Below, piece by piece: positions 1 through 5,179 of a DNA stretch of 5,411 nt. Origin of the DNA: Actinomycetota bacterium (GTDB taxonomy: Bacteria; Actinomycetota; CADDZG01; JAHWKV01); NCBI GenBank assembly GCA_019347725.1, contig JAHWKV010000098.1, positions 1-5,411 of the forward strand, written 5' to 3'. Position numbers and translations under genes: made by a program. Within the stretch, counting starts at the first letter, position 1, and the number at the start of each line of letters is the position of its first letter. The notes under the pieces were generated by a model, which worked only from the letters and a program-made list of their open reading frames with translations, had not been told where the DNA came from and made no database searches.

Positions 1-250
1 CCACCCCGGCCGGTTGGGATTGGCGAGCTCGGGGTTGTCGAGACGGATCGAGAAGGCGCCGTCGGCGCCGTCGTCGACGAAGATCGTCACCGCGAGGTCG
101 GGGATCGCCTCTTGCCCGGTGTTCTCGACCCCGAGCACCAGCTCGGTCGTCTCGGCGAGGCGCTGGCGGTTGGGGACCTTCGAGCTCGTCACCTCGACCG
201 GGAACTCCCCGCTCGGCTCCGCGGCGTCCCGGGGCTCCGCGTCGACCGTT
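1..250 (-). other. segment of different origin fused to the epimerase
   Basis: By hand count GC is about 72% over 1-240 and about 64% over 241-540. The encoded protein changes character at the same place, from a Rossmann-like enzyme to a Ser/Glu/Pro stretch and then beta-strand sequence typical of secreted actinobacterial proteins. The join lies at roughly 240-262, near the codons for RRMAVTVDAEP. The piece is in frame with the epimerase, which may be chance, because minus-strand frames in 70% GC DNA are often open. I cannot tell an assembly chimera from a real fusion. Confidence 0.5.
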
Positions 251-570
251 ACGGCCATCCGGCGCAAGATGTCGAGTTGAGAGGCCGGCACCGACCCGAA
301 ACTCTCCTCTTTGGCCGCAAGTACCACTCCAACCTCGACGCCACAGTTGGCGAGGTGGCGCGCCGCGGCCAGACCACCGCCGCCGTTGCCGCCGGAGCCG
401 GCAAGTACGGTGGCCGTCCGTGGCTTGAAGATGTCGATAGTTAACTCGGCTAGCGAACGGCCGGCGTTTTCCATCATCTGGACAAGCTCGATGTGCAGCT
501 CGTCGACGACTATCCGGTCGATCTCGCGCATCTGCTCGGCGGTGATCGTCGGGAGCGAACGGGCCTTCAA
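1..570 (-). CDS. nnrE: NAD(P)H-hydrate epimerase N-terminal half, joined to unrelated secreted-protein-like sequence; runs off the window
   Basis: The frame is open on the minus strand from a stop at 582-580 to the window edge. A TTG at 570-568 is a possible start, but its ribosome binding site is weak. Residues ~9-105 match the YjeF_N fold: MREIDR at ~14-19, a QMMENAGR helix, then GSGGNGGGG at ~58-66 followed by LAAARHL. The glycine run corresponds to the GNNGGDG nucleotide-binding loop, with Gly in place of the usual Asp. The family repairs damaged NAD(P)H hydrates by epimerising the S and R forms in the cytosol. From about residue 106 the sequence no longer resembles an epimerase. It reads like an extracellular beta-sandwich segment (ELVLGVENTG, IPDLAVTIFVDD, NPELANPNRP), so the second half of the epimerase, including the expected catalytic Asp, is absent. 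It is divergently oriented from the DoxX gene. The epimerase call is firm for the first part; the integrity of the whole frame is doubtful. Confidence 0.75.
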   Translation of the reverse strand, partial: MKARSLPTITAEQMREIDRIVVDELHIELVQMMENAGRSLAELTIDIFKPRTATVLAGSGGNGGGGLAAARHLANCGVEVGVVLAAKEESFGSVPASQLDILRRMAVTVDAEPRDAAEPSGEFPVEVTSSKVPNRQRLAETTELVLGVENTGQEAIPDLAVTIFVDDGADGAFSIRLDNPELANPNRPGW

Positions 571-667
571 TCTTAAAGCTTAATCAACCGCCGGCCTGAC
601 CTATGCGTTCCGGAATTCAACTGAATGCAACTGGGTTTCCCTTCGGGCAACCGGTCGAGTCTAAGTA

Positions 668-696
668 AGGCGAGGTGGGGGGGCACCTAGTCGCCT
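668..696. repeat. imperfect inverted repeat with G-run loop
   Basis: The left arm AGGCGAGGTG (668-677) pairs with CACC (684-687) and TCGCCT (691-696), leaving TAG (688-690) as a bulge. The loop is a run of G, part of seven consecutive G at 677-683. It lies 44 bases before the DoxX start, so it could be an operator or a leader hairpin. No T tract follows, so it is not a clear terminator. Confidence 0.4.
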
Positions 697-727
697 GGCA
701 CACCACGTTTAAGCAACCCAAACTACT

Positions 728-733
728 GGAGGA
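728..733 (+). promoter_or_regulatory. ribosome binding site of the DoxX gene
   Basis: GGAGGA ends 6 bases before the ATG at 740, which settles this start over the out-of-frame ATG at 754. Confidence 0.85.
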
Positions 734-739
734 AGCGTC

Positions 740-1120
740 ATGAACACGCTGTTATGGGTCCTGCAATGGCTGCTCGCGGCCGTCTTCATGATGGCTGCAG
801 CAATGAAGCTCTTTCAGCCCTACCAGAAAATGGCGGCGGACCCACGTATGGGCTGGGTCAAAGACGTCAATCCCGGCTTGGTACGCACCGCCGGAGCGAC
901 CGAACTAATGGGCGCCATGGCCCTGGTGATCCCCGGGCTGATCGGAGTAGCCGAAGTGCTGACACCGTTGGCAGCTTTCGGACTGGCCGCGCAGATGCTC
1001 ATCGCCGCAGCATGGATCCACAGGCCCCGCAAAGAAACGGTGATGATCGGCATGAACGCCATGCTGATGCTTCTCGCCTTGGTGGTTGGTATCGGCAGAA
1101 TCATCGAACCACTGGCCTGA
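740..1120 (+). CDS. DoxX-like four-helix membrane protein
   Basis: This 126-residue protein starts at an ATG with a good GGAGGA site and ends in TGA. Four hydrophobic segments lie at about residues 4-25, 47-68, 73-93 and 101-122. The first ends in the MKLF pattern that follows helix 1 in DoxX proteins, and the second begins with the G-x-x-E-L-x-G motif (GATELMG at 52-58) typical of DoxX and DoxX_2 families. Length and layout fit the family, whose members are small integral membrane proteins. Some are associated with thiol or quinone redox complexes, for example DoxX with SodA and SseA in mycobacteria. No Cys is present, so it is unlikely to exchange disulfides itself. It is the first of four co-oriented membrane-associated genes, but a 151-bp gap separates it from the next. 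Substrate and partner cannot be read from the sequence. Confidence 0.85.
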   Translation: MNTLLWVLQWLLAAVFMMAAAMKLFQPYQKMAADPRMGWVKDVNPGLVRTAGATELMGAMALVIPGLIGVAEVLTPLAAFGLAAQMLIAAAWIHRPRKETVMIGMNAMLMLLALVVGIGRIIEPLA

Positions 1121-1154
1121 CAACAGATCGGGCGGGCCCGGTGTTGGGGGCGGA

Positions 1155-1172
1155 GCAACCGGCGCCGGTTGC
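1155..1172. repeat. perfect 18-bp palindrome after the DoxX gene
   Basis: GCAACCGGC followed directly by GCCGGTTGC is a perfect dyad with no spacer, 35 bases past the DoxX stop. It is followed by CCTTTGG, with no run of T. It could fold as part of a transcript-end hairpin or serve as a symmetric operator for the genes that follow. The lack of a loop favours a protein-binding site or cruciform over a standard intrinsic terminator. Confidence 0.6.
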
Positions 1173-1184
1173 CTTTGGTCGAAC

Positions 1185-1198
1185 GTGACGCCGGTCAC
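1185..1198. promoter_or_regulatory. candidate CRP/FNR-family operator (GTGA-N6-TCAC)
   Basis: GTGACGCCGGTCAC has the symmetric half-sites GTGA and TCAC separated by six bases, the core recognised by CRP/FNR-superfamily regulators. It sits 73 bases before the GTG at 1272, a plausible promoter-proximal position. The half-sites are short and one such match can arise by chance in this composition, so this is only a candidate. Confidence 0.35.
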
Positions 1199-1256
1199 AT
1201 ACCGCGTCAGTCGACCGCCCTATCGTCCGACTCACAGTTCTTGAGCAAAATCGACC

Positions 1257-1263
1257 AAGGAGG
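1257..1263 (+). promoter_or_regulatory. strong ribosome binding site of the broken membrane gene
   Basis: AAGGAGG ends 8 bases before the GTG at 1272. It marks 1272 as the original start even though the frame entered there soon leaves the conserved coding frame. Confidence 0.75.
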
Positions 1264-1271
1264 TTTCACGC

Positions 1272-1688
1272 GTGAGTTCAGTAACCAGTTTCTTCCGCAT
1301 CACGTGCTACAGCAGGCAACCCGGTTGCAGGTGTAATCGGTGGCCTGGCCGGCGGCATGGTCTTCGGAATGATGATGCAGATGATGGGGATGATCCCCAT
1401 GATCGCCACCATGGTTGGCAGCGAGTCGGTATCTCGGCGTTCATCGGCCTGACCTTCGGCCTGCTGCTGGGCGGACGGGTTAGCAGTCTTAAGTCCACAC
1501 TGGCACTGGGAACAGGCTACGGTATGGTCTGGTGGGTTTTGGGTGGCCTGCTGATCATGCCGGCGCAGCTGGGAATGCCCATCCTTGAGCTGAACGCTAC
1601 CAGCGGACAGAGCCTGATGGGCCACATGCTCTACGGCGTAATTCTGGGAGGCGTTTACGCTTTGGCCGCACCCCGCCTGGGCCGGTAG
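1272..1688 (+). pseudogene. frameshifted polytopic membrane protein, family not named
   Basis: A single open frame covers 1272-1688, but its N-terminal part reads as nonsense (DDADDGDDPHDRHHG). Sensible protein appears when frames are joined. Codons from 1274 give FSNQFLPHHVLQQAT. The next frame from ~1321 gives PVAGVIGGLAGGMVFG, then a Met-rich stretch with MMGMIPMI, ending at GSES near 1428. The third frame then gives GISAFIGLTFGLLLG and runs to the TAG at 1686-1688, with WWVLGGLLIMPAQLGMP and SLMGHMLYGVILG. Together this is a Gly/Met-rich membrane protein with about four helices, resembling uncharacterised actinobacterial membrane proteins. The breaks are near 1281-1283, in the CCC run at 1320-1322, and near 1428-1431. 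Each is equivalent to losing one base, or 3n+1 bases. From memory, relatives carry about ten more residues at the third break, so that one may be a larger deletion. It is either a decaying gene or an error-rich stretch. Confidence 0.65.
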
Positions 1689-1719
1689 CAACCGGACGCC
1701 GGACTGTGCCGAGACTATT

Positions 1720-1724
1720 GGAGG
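1720..1724 (+). promoter_or_regulatory. ribosome binding site upstream of ATG 1733
   Basis: GGAGG ends 8 bases before the ATG at 1733. It is the only good site ahead of the CcdA-like gene, whose own GTG at 1849 has no properly spaced one. Confidence 0.65.
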
Positions 1725-1732
1725 TAGCCGCA

Positions 1733-1873
1733 ATGGACGTGGGTTGGCGCAGCCGGCGCCCGGATAGTTCCGGATCACCCAACTCGACCTCGAAGCCGTC
1801 GCAAACCAGTCTGAGTAACCAACCTTTGAAGGCAAACCCGACCGGAAGGTGGAGCATCTGGACCCTTTTTTGA
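1733..1873 (+). CDS. short ORF, leader peptide or displaced N-terminus of the CcdA-like protein
   Basis: This 46-residue reading frame begins at an ATG with GGAGG upstream and ends at TGA (1871-1873), overlapping the GTG start at 1849 by 25 bases. The product is hydrophilic, rich in Ser, Pro, Asn and Arg, with no family I recognise, and ends in WSIWTLF. The stop falls directly after a run of six T (1866-1871). With seven T the frame would pass straight into the CcdA-like protein at IIEQTWW. So it may be the true N-terminal extension of that protein cut off by a single-base loss, or a translationally coupled leader. The cytosolic Ser/Pro-rich composition would be an unusual extension for this family. 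Coding status is uncertain. Confidence 0.35.
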   Translation: MDVGWRSRRPDSSGSPNSTSKPSQTSLSNQPLKANPTGRWSIWTLF

Positions 1874-2562
1874 TCATCGAGCAGACCTGGTGGCTGGGCA
1901 TACCTCTCGCCATGATCGGTGGAATCTTTCTGGGCCTCAGCCCCCTTGCGCTACCCATTACCGGCACCGCCGTGGGGCTGGGAGCGGCAGGCGGCCTGGG
2001 CGCGCGAGGGGCGGGGGTCAAGATGGTGGCCGCCTTCGGCGCCGGCCTCATCCTCGTTTACACGGTGGTGGGGGTCGCAGCAGGACAGATCGACCGGGTA
2101 ATCGAGGGAATTTTCCGTCCCTACGCAGGGATCGGCTACCTGGTGATCGGAGCCATGCTGACGGGTCTGGCCGGCTGGCTCCTACTAAAGCCAGCGGCTT
2201 TTTGTTCCTCCTGCACGCGATCGCCCGCAAAGAGCACGACCACCCTGGGAGCCTTTGCTCTCGGGGTACCCGGCGGGTTCGTCAACTGCCCGGCCTGCGC
2301 GGCCGCCATTACCGGAATTGCCGCCTCTGCGGCCAAGCTCGGCAACCCCCTCTACAGCGGCGCGGTGATGTTTGCGCTGGGAGTAGGTCATGTCGCCGTG
2401 CTGGTTGCCGCCACCTGGTTCCTAACCAAGCGGTGGCCTCCCCCGGCCCGGTGGCTAAGATGGTTCCAGTCCGCCGCGGCCGCCGTATTGCTAATGGTCG
2501 CCGCGTACTTCTTCTACCTCGCTTACGTGGGCGGTCTGAGTACGGGCCCCCGCCTCGTGTAG
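1849..2562 (+). CDS. CcdA/DsbD-like transmembrane thiol-redox protein
   Basis: The GTG at 1849 gives 237 residues, a usual CcdA-family length. About six hydrophobic segments lie at residues 17-48, 57-80, 93-113, 134-162, 167-191 and 207-228. CcdA and the DsbD core carry reducing equivalents across the membrane through one Cys in helix 1 and one in helix 4. Helix 1 here has GLSPLALPITG where the family has SPCxLP, so its Cys is replaced by Leu32. The later segment has VNCPACAAAITG (Cys147, Cys150) where the family has its second Cys-Pro motif. A further pair, FCSSC (Cys119, Cys122), lies in the loop between helices 3 and 4. Cytochrome c maturation is therefore not assured; a MauF-like or metal/thiol role is possible. 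The sortase gene follows after 32 bases, suggesting co-transcription. The start is uncertain because the only good ribosome binding site belongs to the ATG at 1733. Confidence 0.7.
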   Translation: MEHLDPFLIIEQTWWLGIPLAMIGGIFLGLSPLALPITGTAVGLGAAGGLGARGAGVKMVAAFGAGLILVYTVVGVAAGQIDRVIEGIFRPYAGIGYLVIGAMLTGLAGWLLLKPAAFCSSCTRSPAKSTTTLGAFALGVPGGFVNCPACAAAITGIAASAAKLGNPLYSGAVMFALGVGHVAVLVAATWFLTKRWPPPARWLRWFQSAAAAVLLMVAAYFFYLAYVGGLSTGPRLV

Positions 2563-2577
2563 CGGGGAGTGCGCAAC

Positions 2578-2588
2578 AAAGGAGGAGG
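2578..2588 (+). promoter_or_regulatory. very strong ribosome binding site of the sortase gene
   Basis: AAAGGAGGAGG ends 6 bases before the TTG at 2595. This supports TTG over the later in-frame ATG at 2646, which has no such site. Confidence 0.8.
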
Positions 2589-2594
2589 TAGCTC

Positions 2595-3278
2595 TTGCGT
2601 TCCCGCACCATCGCACGAACCGACGAGGGCAGTGCTCACAAATCAATGAGCGCAAGCACCAAACGTGCCCTGGTAAGGATTATGGCCATCGTCGCCGCGG
2701 GCCTGTTGCTTACCGGCGCCGGCTTGCTTGCGTTCCCCTATTACACCGATCAGGTAACCAATCAAGCTCAGCGCCAGCTCTCCGAGGAGCTGGAAACGAT
2801 CACGGTCAAAGAGGACTTCGAAGCCAGGCAGGTGCCCATGGGTGCCCCGATGGCCCGGCTGAAGATACCCGCCATTGGATTGGACACCGTGGTCGTGCAG
2901 GGCGCAACTTTGGAAAACCTTAAATCGGGTGCAGCCCACTACGAACAAACTGCCCTGCCCGGGGAGCCGGGCAACGTCGCGATCGCCGGCCACCGCACCA
3001 CTTATGGAAAGCCTTTTCACGATCTCGACAGGCTCGAGTCGGGGGATCAGGCCATCCTGGACACTCCCTCGGGGCCCTACGTCTACGAGATGGTCGGTCC
3101 CTTTGACGGACATCCCAACCCGTGGCGAGTAGAGCCGGGTGCGATGGAGGTTATAGACCCTACGCCGGACGACAGTATGACCCTGACTACCTGCCACCCC
3201 AAAGGATCGGCTCGCGAAAGGCTCATTGCCCGATTCATTTTGATAGAGAGTCCTGGTGAGACGCTCGGGTCAAGCTGA
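2595..3278 (+). CDS. class E-type sortase (transpeptidase)
   Basis: This 227-residue protein begins at TTG behind AAAGGAGGAGG and ends in TGA. Residues 1-26 are basic and cytosolic, ~27-49 form one membrane anchor, and the sortase barrel spans ~85-217 outside the cell. The catalytic set is visible: His133 in IAGHRTTYG, Cys200 in LTTCHP, and the Arg in RERL (Arg209). The GHRTTYGKPFHDLDRLESGD stretch and LTTCHPKGSARERL are the hallmarks of actinobacterial class E sortases. These cleave a C-terminal LAxTG/LPxTG-type signal and attach the protein to cell-wall cross-bridges. Length and order fit the family and nothing is missing. It ends a tightly spaced set with the CcdA-like gene, and no LPxTG-like substrate is encoded in the window, so the substrates must lie elsewhere. 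Its class is inferred from motifs, not from a tree. Confidence 0.92.
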   Translation: MRSRTIARTDEGSAHKSMSASTKRALVRIMAIVAAGLLLTGAGLLAFPYYTDQVTNQAQRQLSEELETITVKEDFEARQVPMGAPMARLKIPAIGLDTVVVQGATLENLKSGAAHYEQTALPGEPGNVAIAGHRTTYGKPFHDLDRLESGDQAILDTPSGPYVYEMVGPFDGHPNPWRVEPGAMEVIDPTPDDSMTLTTCHPKGSARERLIARFILIESPGETLGSS

Positions 3279-3316
3279 ATGACCTTGACAGCCCCGCTCC
3301 GCGCTCAAAGTACGAC

Positions 3317-3333
3317 GCTTCCCGTATTGAAGC
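3317..3333. terminator. weak hairpin between convergent genes
   Basis: GCTTC (3317-3321) and GAAGC (3329-3333) form a 5-bp stem around a 7-base loop in the 97-bp gap where the sortase and TPR genes converge. Neither strand has a following T run, so it is at best a poor intrinsic terminator. Confidence 0.25.
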
Positions 3334-3375
3334 CCTGAGGCGCGCGCGAAAGCAACCATGGTCAACGAAAATGCC

Positions 3376-5052
3376 TCATGCCCGGTCGTAGTCTTGGGAC
3401 GGCTTGGGCCGGCTCGCGGCAATTTCCGACACCTCCGGGTGACCCGAGGTCTCGGCTTGGCGCAACACCTGTTCCGAACCTTCTAAATCGCCCATTTCTC
3501 TTAGCACGCCACCGAGGCTGAGTGCGGCCCAGGGCGAAATCTCCGGATCGTCCAACTCCACCGCCGCTCGATAAGCCTCCGCGGCGCCGGCACTGTCGCC
3601 GATCTCCTCGAGGAGGTTGCCAAGGCCGACGGACGCGGTTAGTGAGGCATCCGGGTCGCCGTTATCGATAGCCCTGCGGTAGGCGTCCTTGGCGGCGGCC
3701 ACCTCGCCGATGCTGACCATAAGATTGCCGAGCTTGACTGAGCTGGCTGGCGCCGCCTCCTTGTGACCGGAATCCATCGCAGCTTGATAAGCGCGCCCGG
3801 CTTGTTGATAAAGCTCTTGGGTTTCCAGCAGATGCCCAAGGTTTACGTAGGCCCACGGCGTAACCTCTGGATGGTCGGCTTCTATCGCAAACTGCACGGA
3901 CTGCCTGGCCGCCTCCGGGTCGCCCAGATTCTCCTGCAGGCCCGCCTGCTTCAAGGCCGCCCAGGGAGAAGCGTCGGGATGTCCCATCTCGATGGTTTCC
4001 CGGTAAGCGGCTAGAGCGGCCTCGGCGGAGCCCTGATCATCCAAAGAGACGGCAAGATCGAGTCCTGCCCACGGCGCGAACTCGGGATGGCGGGAGTCGA
4101 TAGCCCGCCGATACCCCTTCTCGGCCTCCTCGTACTGCCCCATCTGCGCCAACAGGCCCCCCAGCTTGACCGCCGCCCACGGAGCAATCTCCGGATGCTC
4201 GGTGGCTATGGCGGCCAAGTAGGCCTCCCGCGCGCCGCGCGGGTCCTCCAGCTTGTTCTCCAGGAGCTCCCCCAGGCTCGACCAGGCCCAAGGCCCGAAC
4301 TCGGGGTGGTCTGAATCAGCAGCTTGGCGATAGGCATCAGCCGCCCCGTTAACGTCGTCCTGCTTCTCCAAAAGAGAGCCTAGGTTGAACGCGGCAGGCG
4401 ACACCACGTCCGCCACCGCCGCATCAATTACCTGCCGATACACCGAAGCGGCTTGGCCGAGCTCGCCCATCTCCTCTAGAGCAGCCCCGAGCGTGACCCG
4501 CGCGGCGGCCAGCTCGGCTTCGGAGTTTCGCTCCATGGCGGAGCTAACGTCGGCTTCGGCATCCCGCAGCCGCCGCCTTAGGTTTTCCGCACCAGAGTTT
4601 TGGGCCGGGGCCGGGCGGCCCAGGCGCAGCACCATCGGCACAACCTCCCGCCAAAGATGCGTGGCCACCCGATCGCGTCCGTACTGGCACACTCCGCCCA
4701 GCTTGGATCCGGTTGCGGGGGAATCCTTATCTATGTGAACGAAGATTCGACTGTCTTCGGTTAGCGACAGGTGCAGACCGGGCCCCTCGGTGATCTCGCG
4801 AACCGAGATCTGGCCTAAATGCAGCATGTTGCCAAGCGTTGTGTCCCGGCAAAACCCTCTGCTTTTCACGAGGTCCTCTAAGAACTCTTTGTTGTCTTCA
4901 GTCGTGAAAAACGCGCCTCCGGCCCCGTGCGCCCAACTGCCCCCGACCGAACGGACGTGGCGCCACAGGCCCAGCGAAACCAATCGCCGGTACAACAAGG
5001 TCATTACCGATCGGGCCTTGATATCTAACTTTGACCCAAATCGTTCTGGCAT
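3376..5052 (-). CDS. TPR-repeat protein with unrecognised N-terminal domain
   Basis: The 558-residue product starts at ATG 5052-5050, with GAGGAA (5061-5066 on the plus strand) 8 bases upstream. No signal peptide or membrane helix is seen, so it is probably cytosolic. Residues 1-150 match nothing I can name; they include FFTTEDNKEFLEDLV, then LHLSLTEDSRIFVHID and GGVCQYGRDRV. An Ala/Glu/Arg-rich helical linker covers ~150-185. From ~185 to ~545 run about nine TPR units. From residue 286 they repeat every 36 residues exactly (marker His/Asp at 286, 322, 358, 394, 430, 466, 502, 538). The consensus is HPE..PWA..LG.LL...GD...A..AYR.AI. TPRs form a helical scaffold for binding proteins. Such arrays occur in many actinobacterial proteins, sometimes with regulatory or effector N-termini. 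The target is unknown. The DUF1059 gene lies upstream in the same direction, 127 bases away. Confidence 0.85.
   Translation of the reverse strand: MPERFGSKLDIKARSVMTLLYRRLVSLGLWRHVRSVGGSWAHGAGGAFFTTEDNKEFLEDLVKSRGFCRDTTLGNMLHLGQISVREITEGPGLHLSLTEDSRIFVHIDKDSPATGSKLGGVCQYGRDRVATHLWREVVPMVLRLGRPAPAQNSGAENLRRRLRDAEADVSSAMERNSEAELAAARVTLGAALEEMGELGQAASVYRQVIDAAVADVVSPAAFNLGSLLEKQDDVNGAADAYRQAADSDHPEFGPWAWSSLGELLENKLEDPRGAREAYLAAIATEHPEIAPWAAVKLGGLLAQMGQYEEAEKGYRRAIDSRHPEFAPWAGLDLAVSLDDQGSAEAALAAYRETIEMGHPDASPWAALKQAGLQENLGDPEAARQSVQFAIEADHPEVTPWAYVNLGHLLETQELYQQAGRAYQAAMDSGHKEAAPASSVKLGNLMVSIGEVAAAKDAYRRAIDNGDPDASLTASVGLGNLLEEIGDSAGAAEAYRAAVELDDPEISPWAALSLGGVLREMGDLEGSEQVLRQAETSGHPEVSEIAASRPKPSQDYDRA
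3418..4308 (-). repeat. tandem 108-bp coding repeats (TPR array)
   Basis: This DNA encodes residues ~249-545 of the TPR protein. Eight marker motifs (HPEFGPWA, HPEIAPWA, HPEFAPWA, HPDASPWA, HPEVTPWA, HKEAAPAS, DPDASLTA, DPEISPWA) start at residues 249, 286, 322, 358, 394, 430, 466 and 502. The spacing is 36 codons, except 37 for the first interval. Units are alike in protein but diverged in DNA, so this is an old expansion and not a recent one. Confidence 0.85.
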
Positions 5053-5148
5053 GTGTCAGGTTCCTCGCGTCGGTAAGACAGTCCGAAATAAAGTCGTGGC
5101 AAAGATAGATTCGTCGCCGCTGATGTATTTGGTTTGGTTTTAGCTTCA

Positions 5149-5164
5149 CTCCCCGACCGGGGAG
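5149..5164 (-). terminator. GC-rich hairpin after the DUF1059 gene
   Basis: CTCCCC and GGGGAG form a perfect 6-bp stem around GACC, 15 bases past the DUF1059 stop in the direction of that gene. The sequence beyond the hairpin on the minus strand is TGAAGCTAAAACC, not a T run, so termination would be weak. It could reduce read-through into the TPR gene. Confidence 0.4.
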
Positions 5165-5179
5165 CAATTGGGGGCTTGC

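Larger units (their letters stand above)
583..739. other. divergent intergenic region
   Basis: This 157-bp gap separates the minus-strand epimerase from the plus-strand DoxX gene and should hold both promoters, but I see no convincing -35/-10 pair. It contains three small dyads: ATTCA-AC-TGAAT at 615-626, a hairpin at 634-652 (GGTT/AACC and CCC/GGG around TTC), and the larger inverted repeat listed separately. Confidence 0.5.

Noticed and set aside
112..583. Plus-strand frames at the left end
   Set aside because: They lie opposite the clear epimerase motifs on the minus strand and encode Ala/Arg/Pro-rich sequence without any family pattern.
1272..1440. Programmed -1 frameshifting to explain the broken membrane gene
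   Set aside because: Three successive shifts would be needed, and no X-XXY-YYZ slippery heptamer with a downstream structure is evident at the break points.
1597..1857. Minus-strand frame with a protein-like stretch (FEVELGDPELSGRR)
   Set aside because: It overlaps the well-supported C-terminus of the membrane protein, has no ribosome site, and ends in Arg/Pro-rich sequence typical of an antisense shadow.
1278..2051. Long minus-strand open frame (257 codons) opposite the broken membrane gene and the CcdA-like gene
   Set aside because: Its translation is low-complexity and Pro/Arg/Ser-rich, matches no fold I know, and mirrors the codon structure of the plus-strand genes.
3418..4308. Regularly spaced repeats that could suggest a CRISPR-like array
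   Set aside because: The period is 108 bp, the DNA units are diverged, and the whole stretch is one coding frame with a TPR consensus.
3763..4738. Several plus-strand open frames inside the TPR gene
   Set aside because: They are antisense shadows of the repeat array; the minus-strand frame has clear 36-residue periodicity over hundreds of residues.
4898..5167. Minus-strand 89-codon frame overlapping the start of the TPR gene
   Set aside because: It overlaps the TPR coding start in another frame, lacks a ribosome site and has no recognisable protein features.
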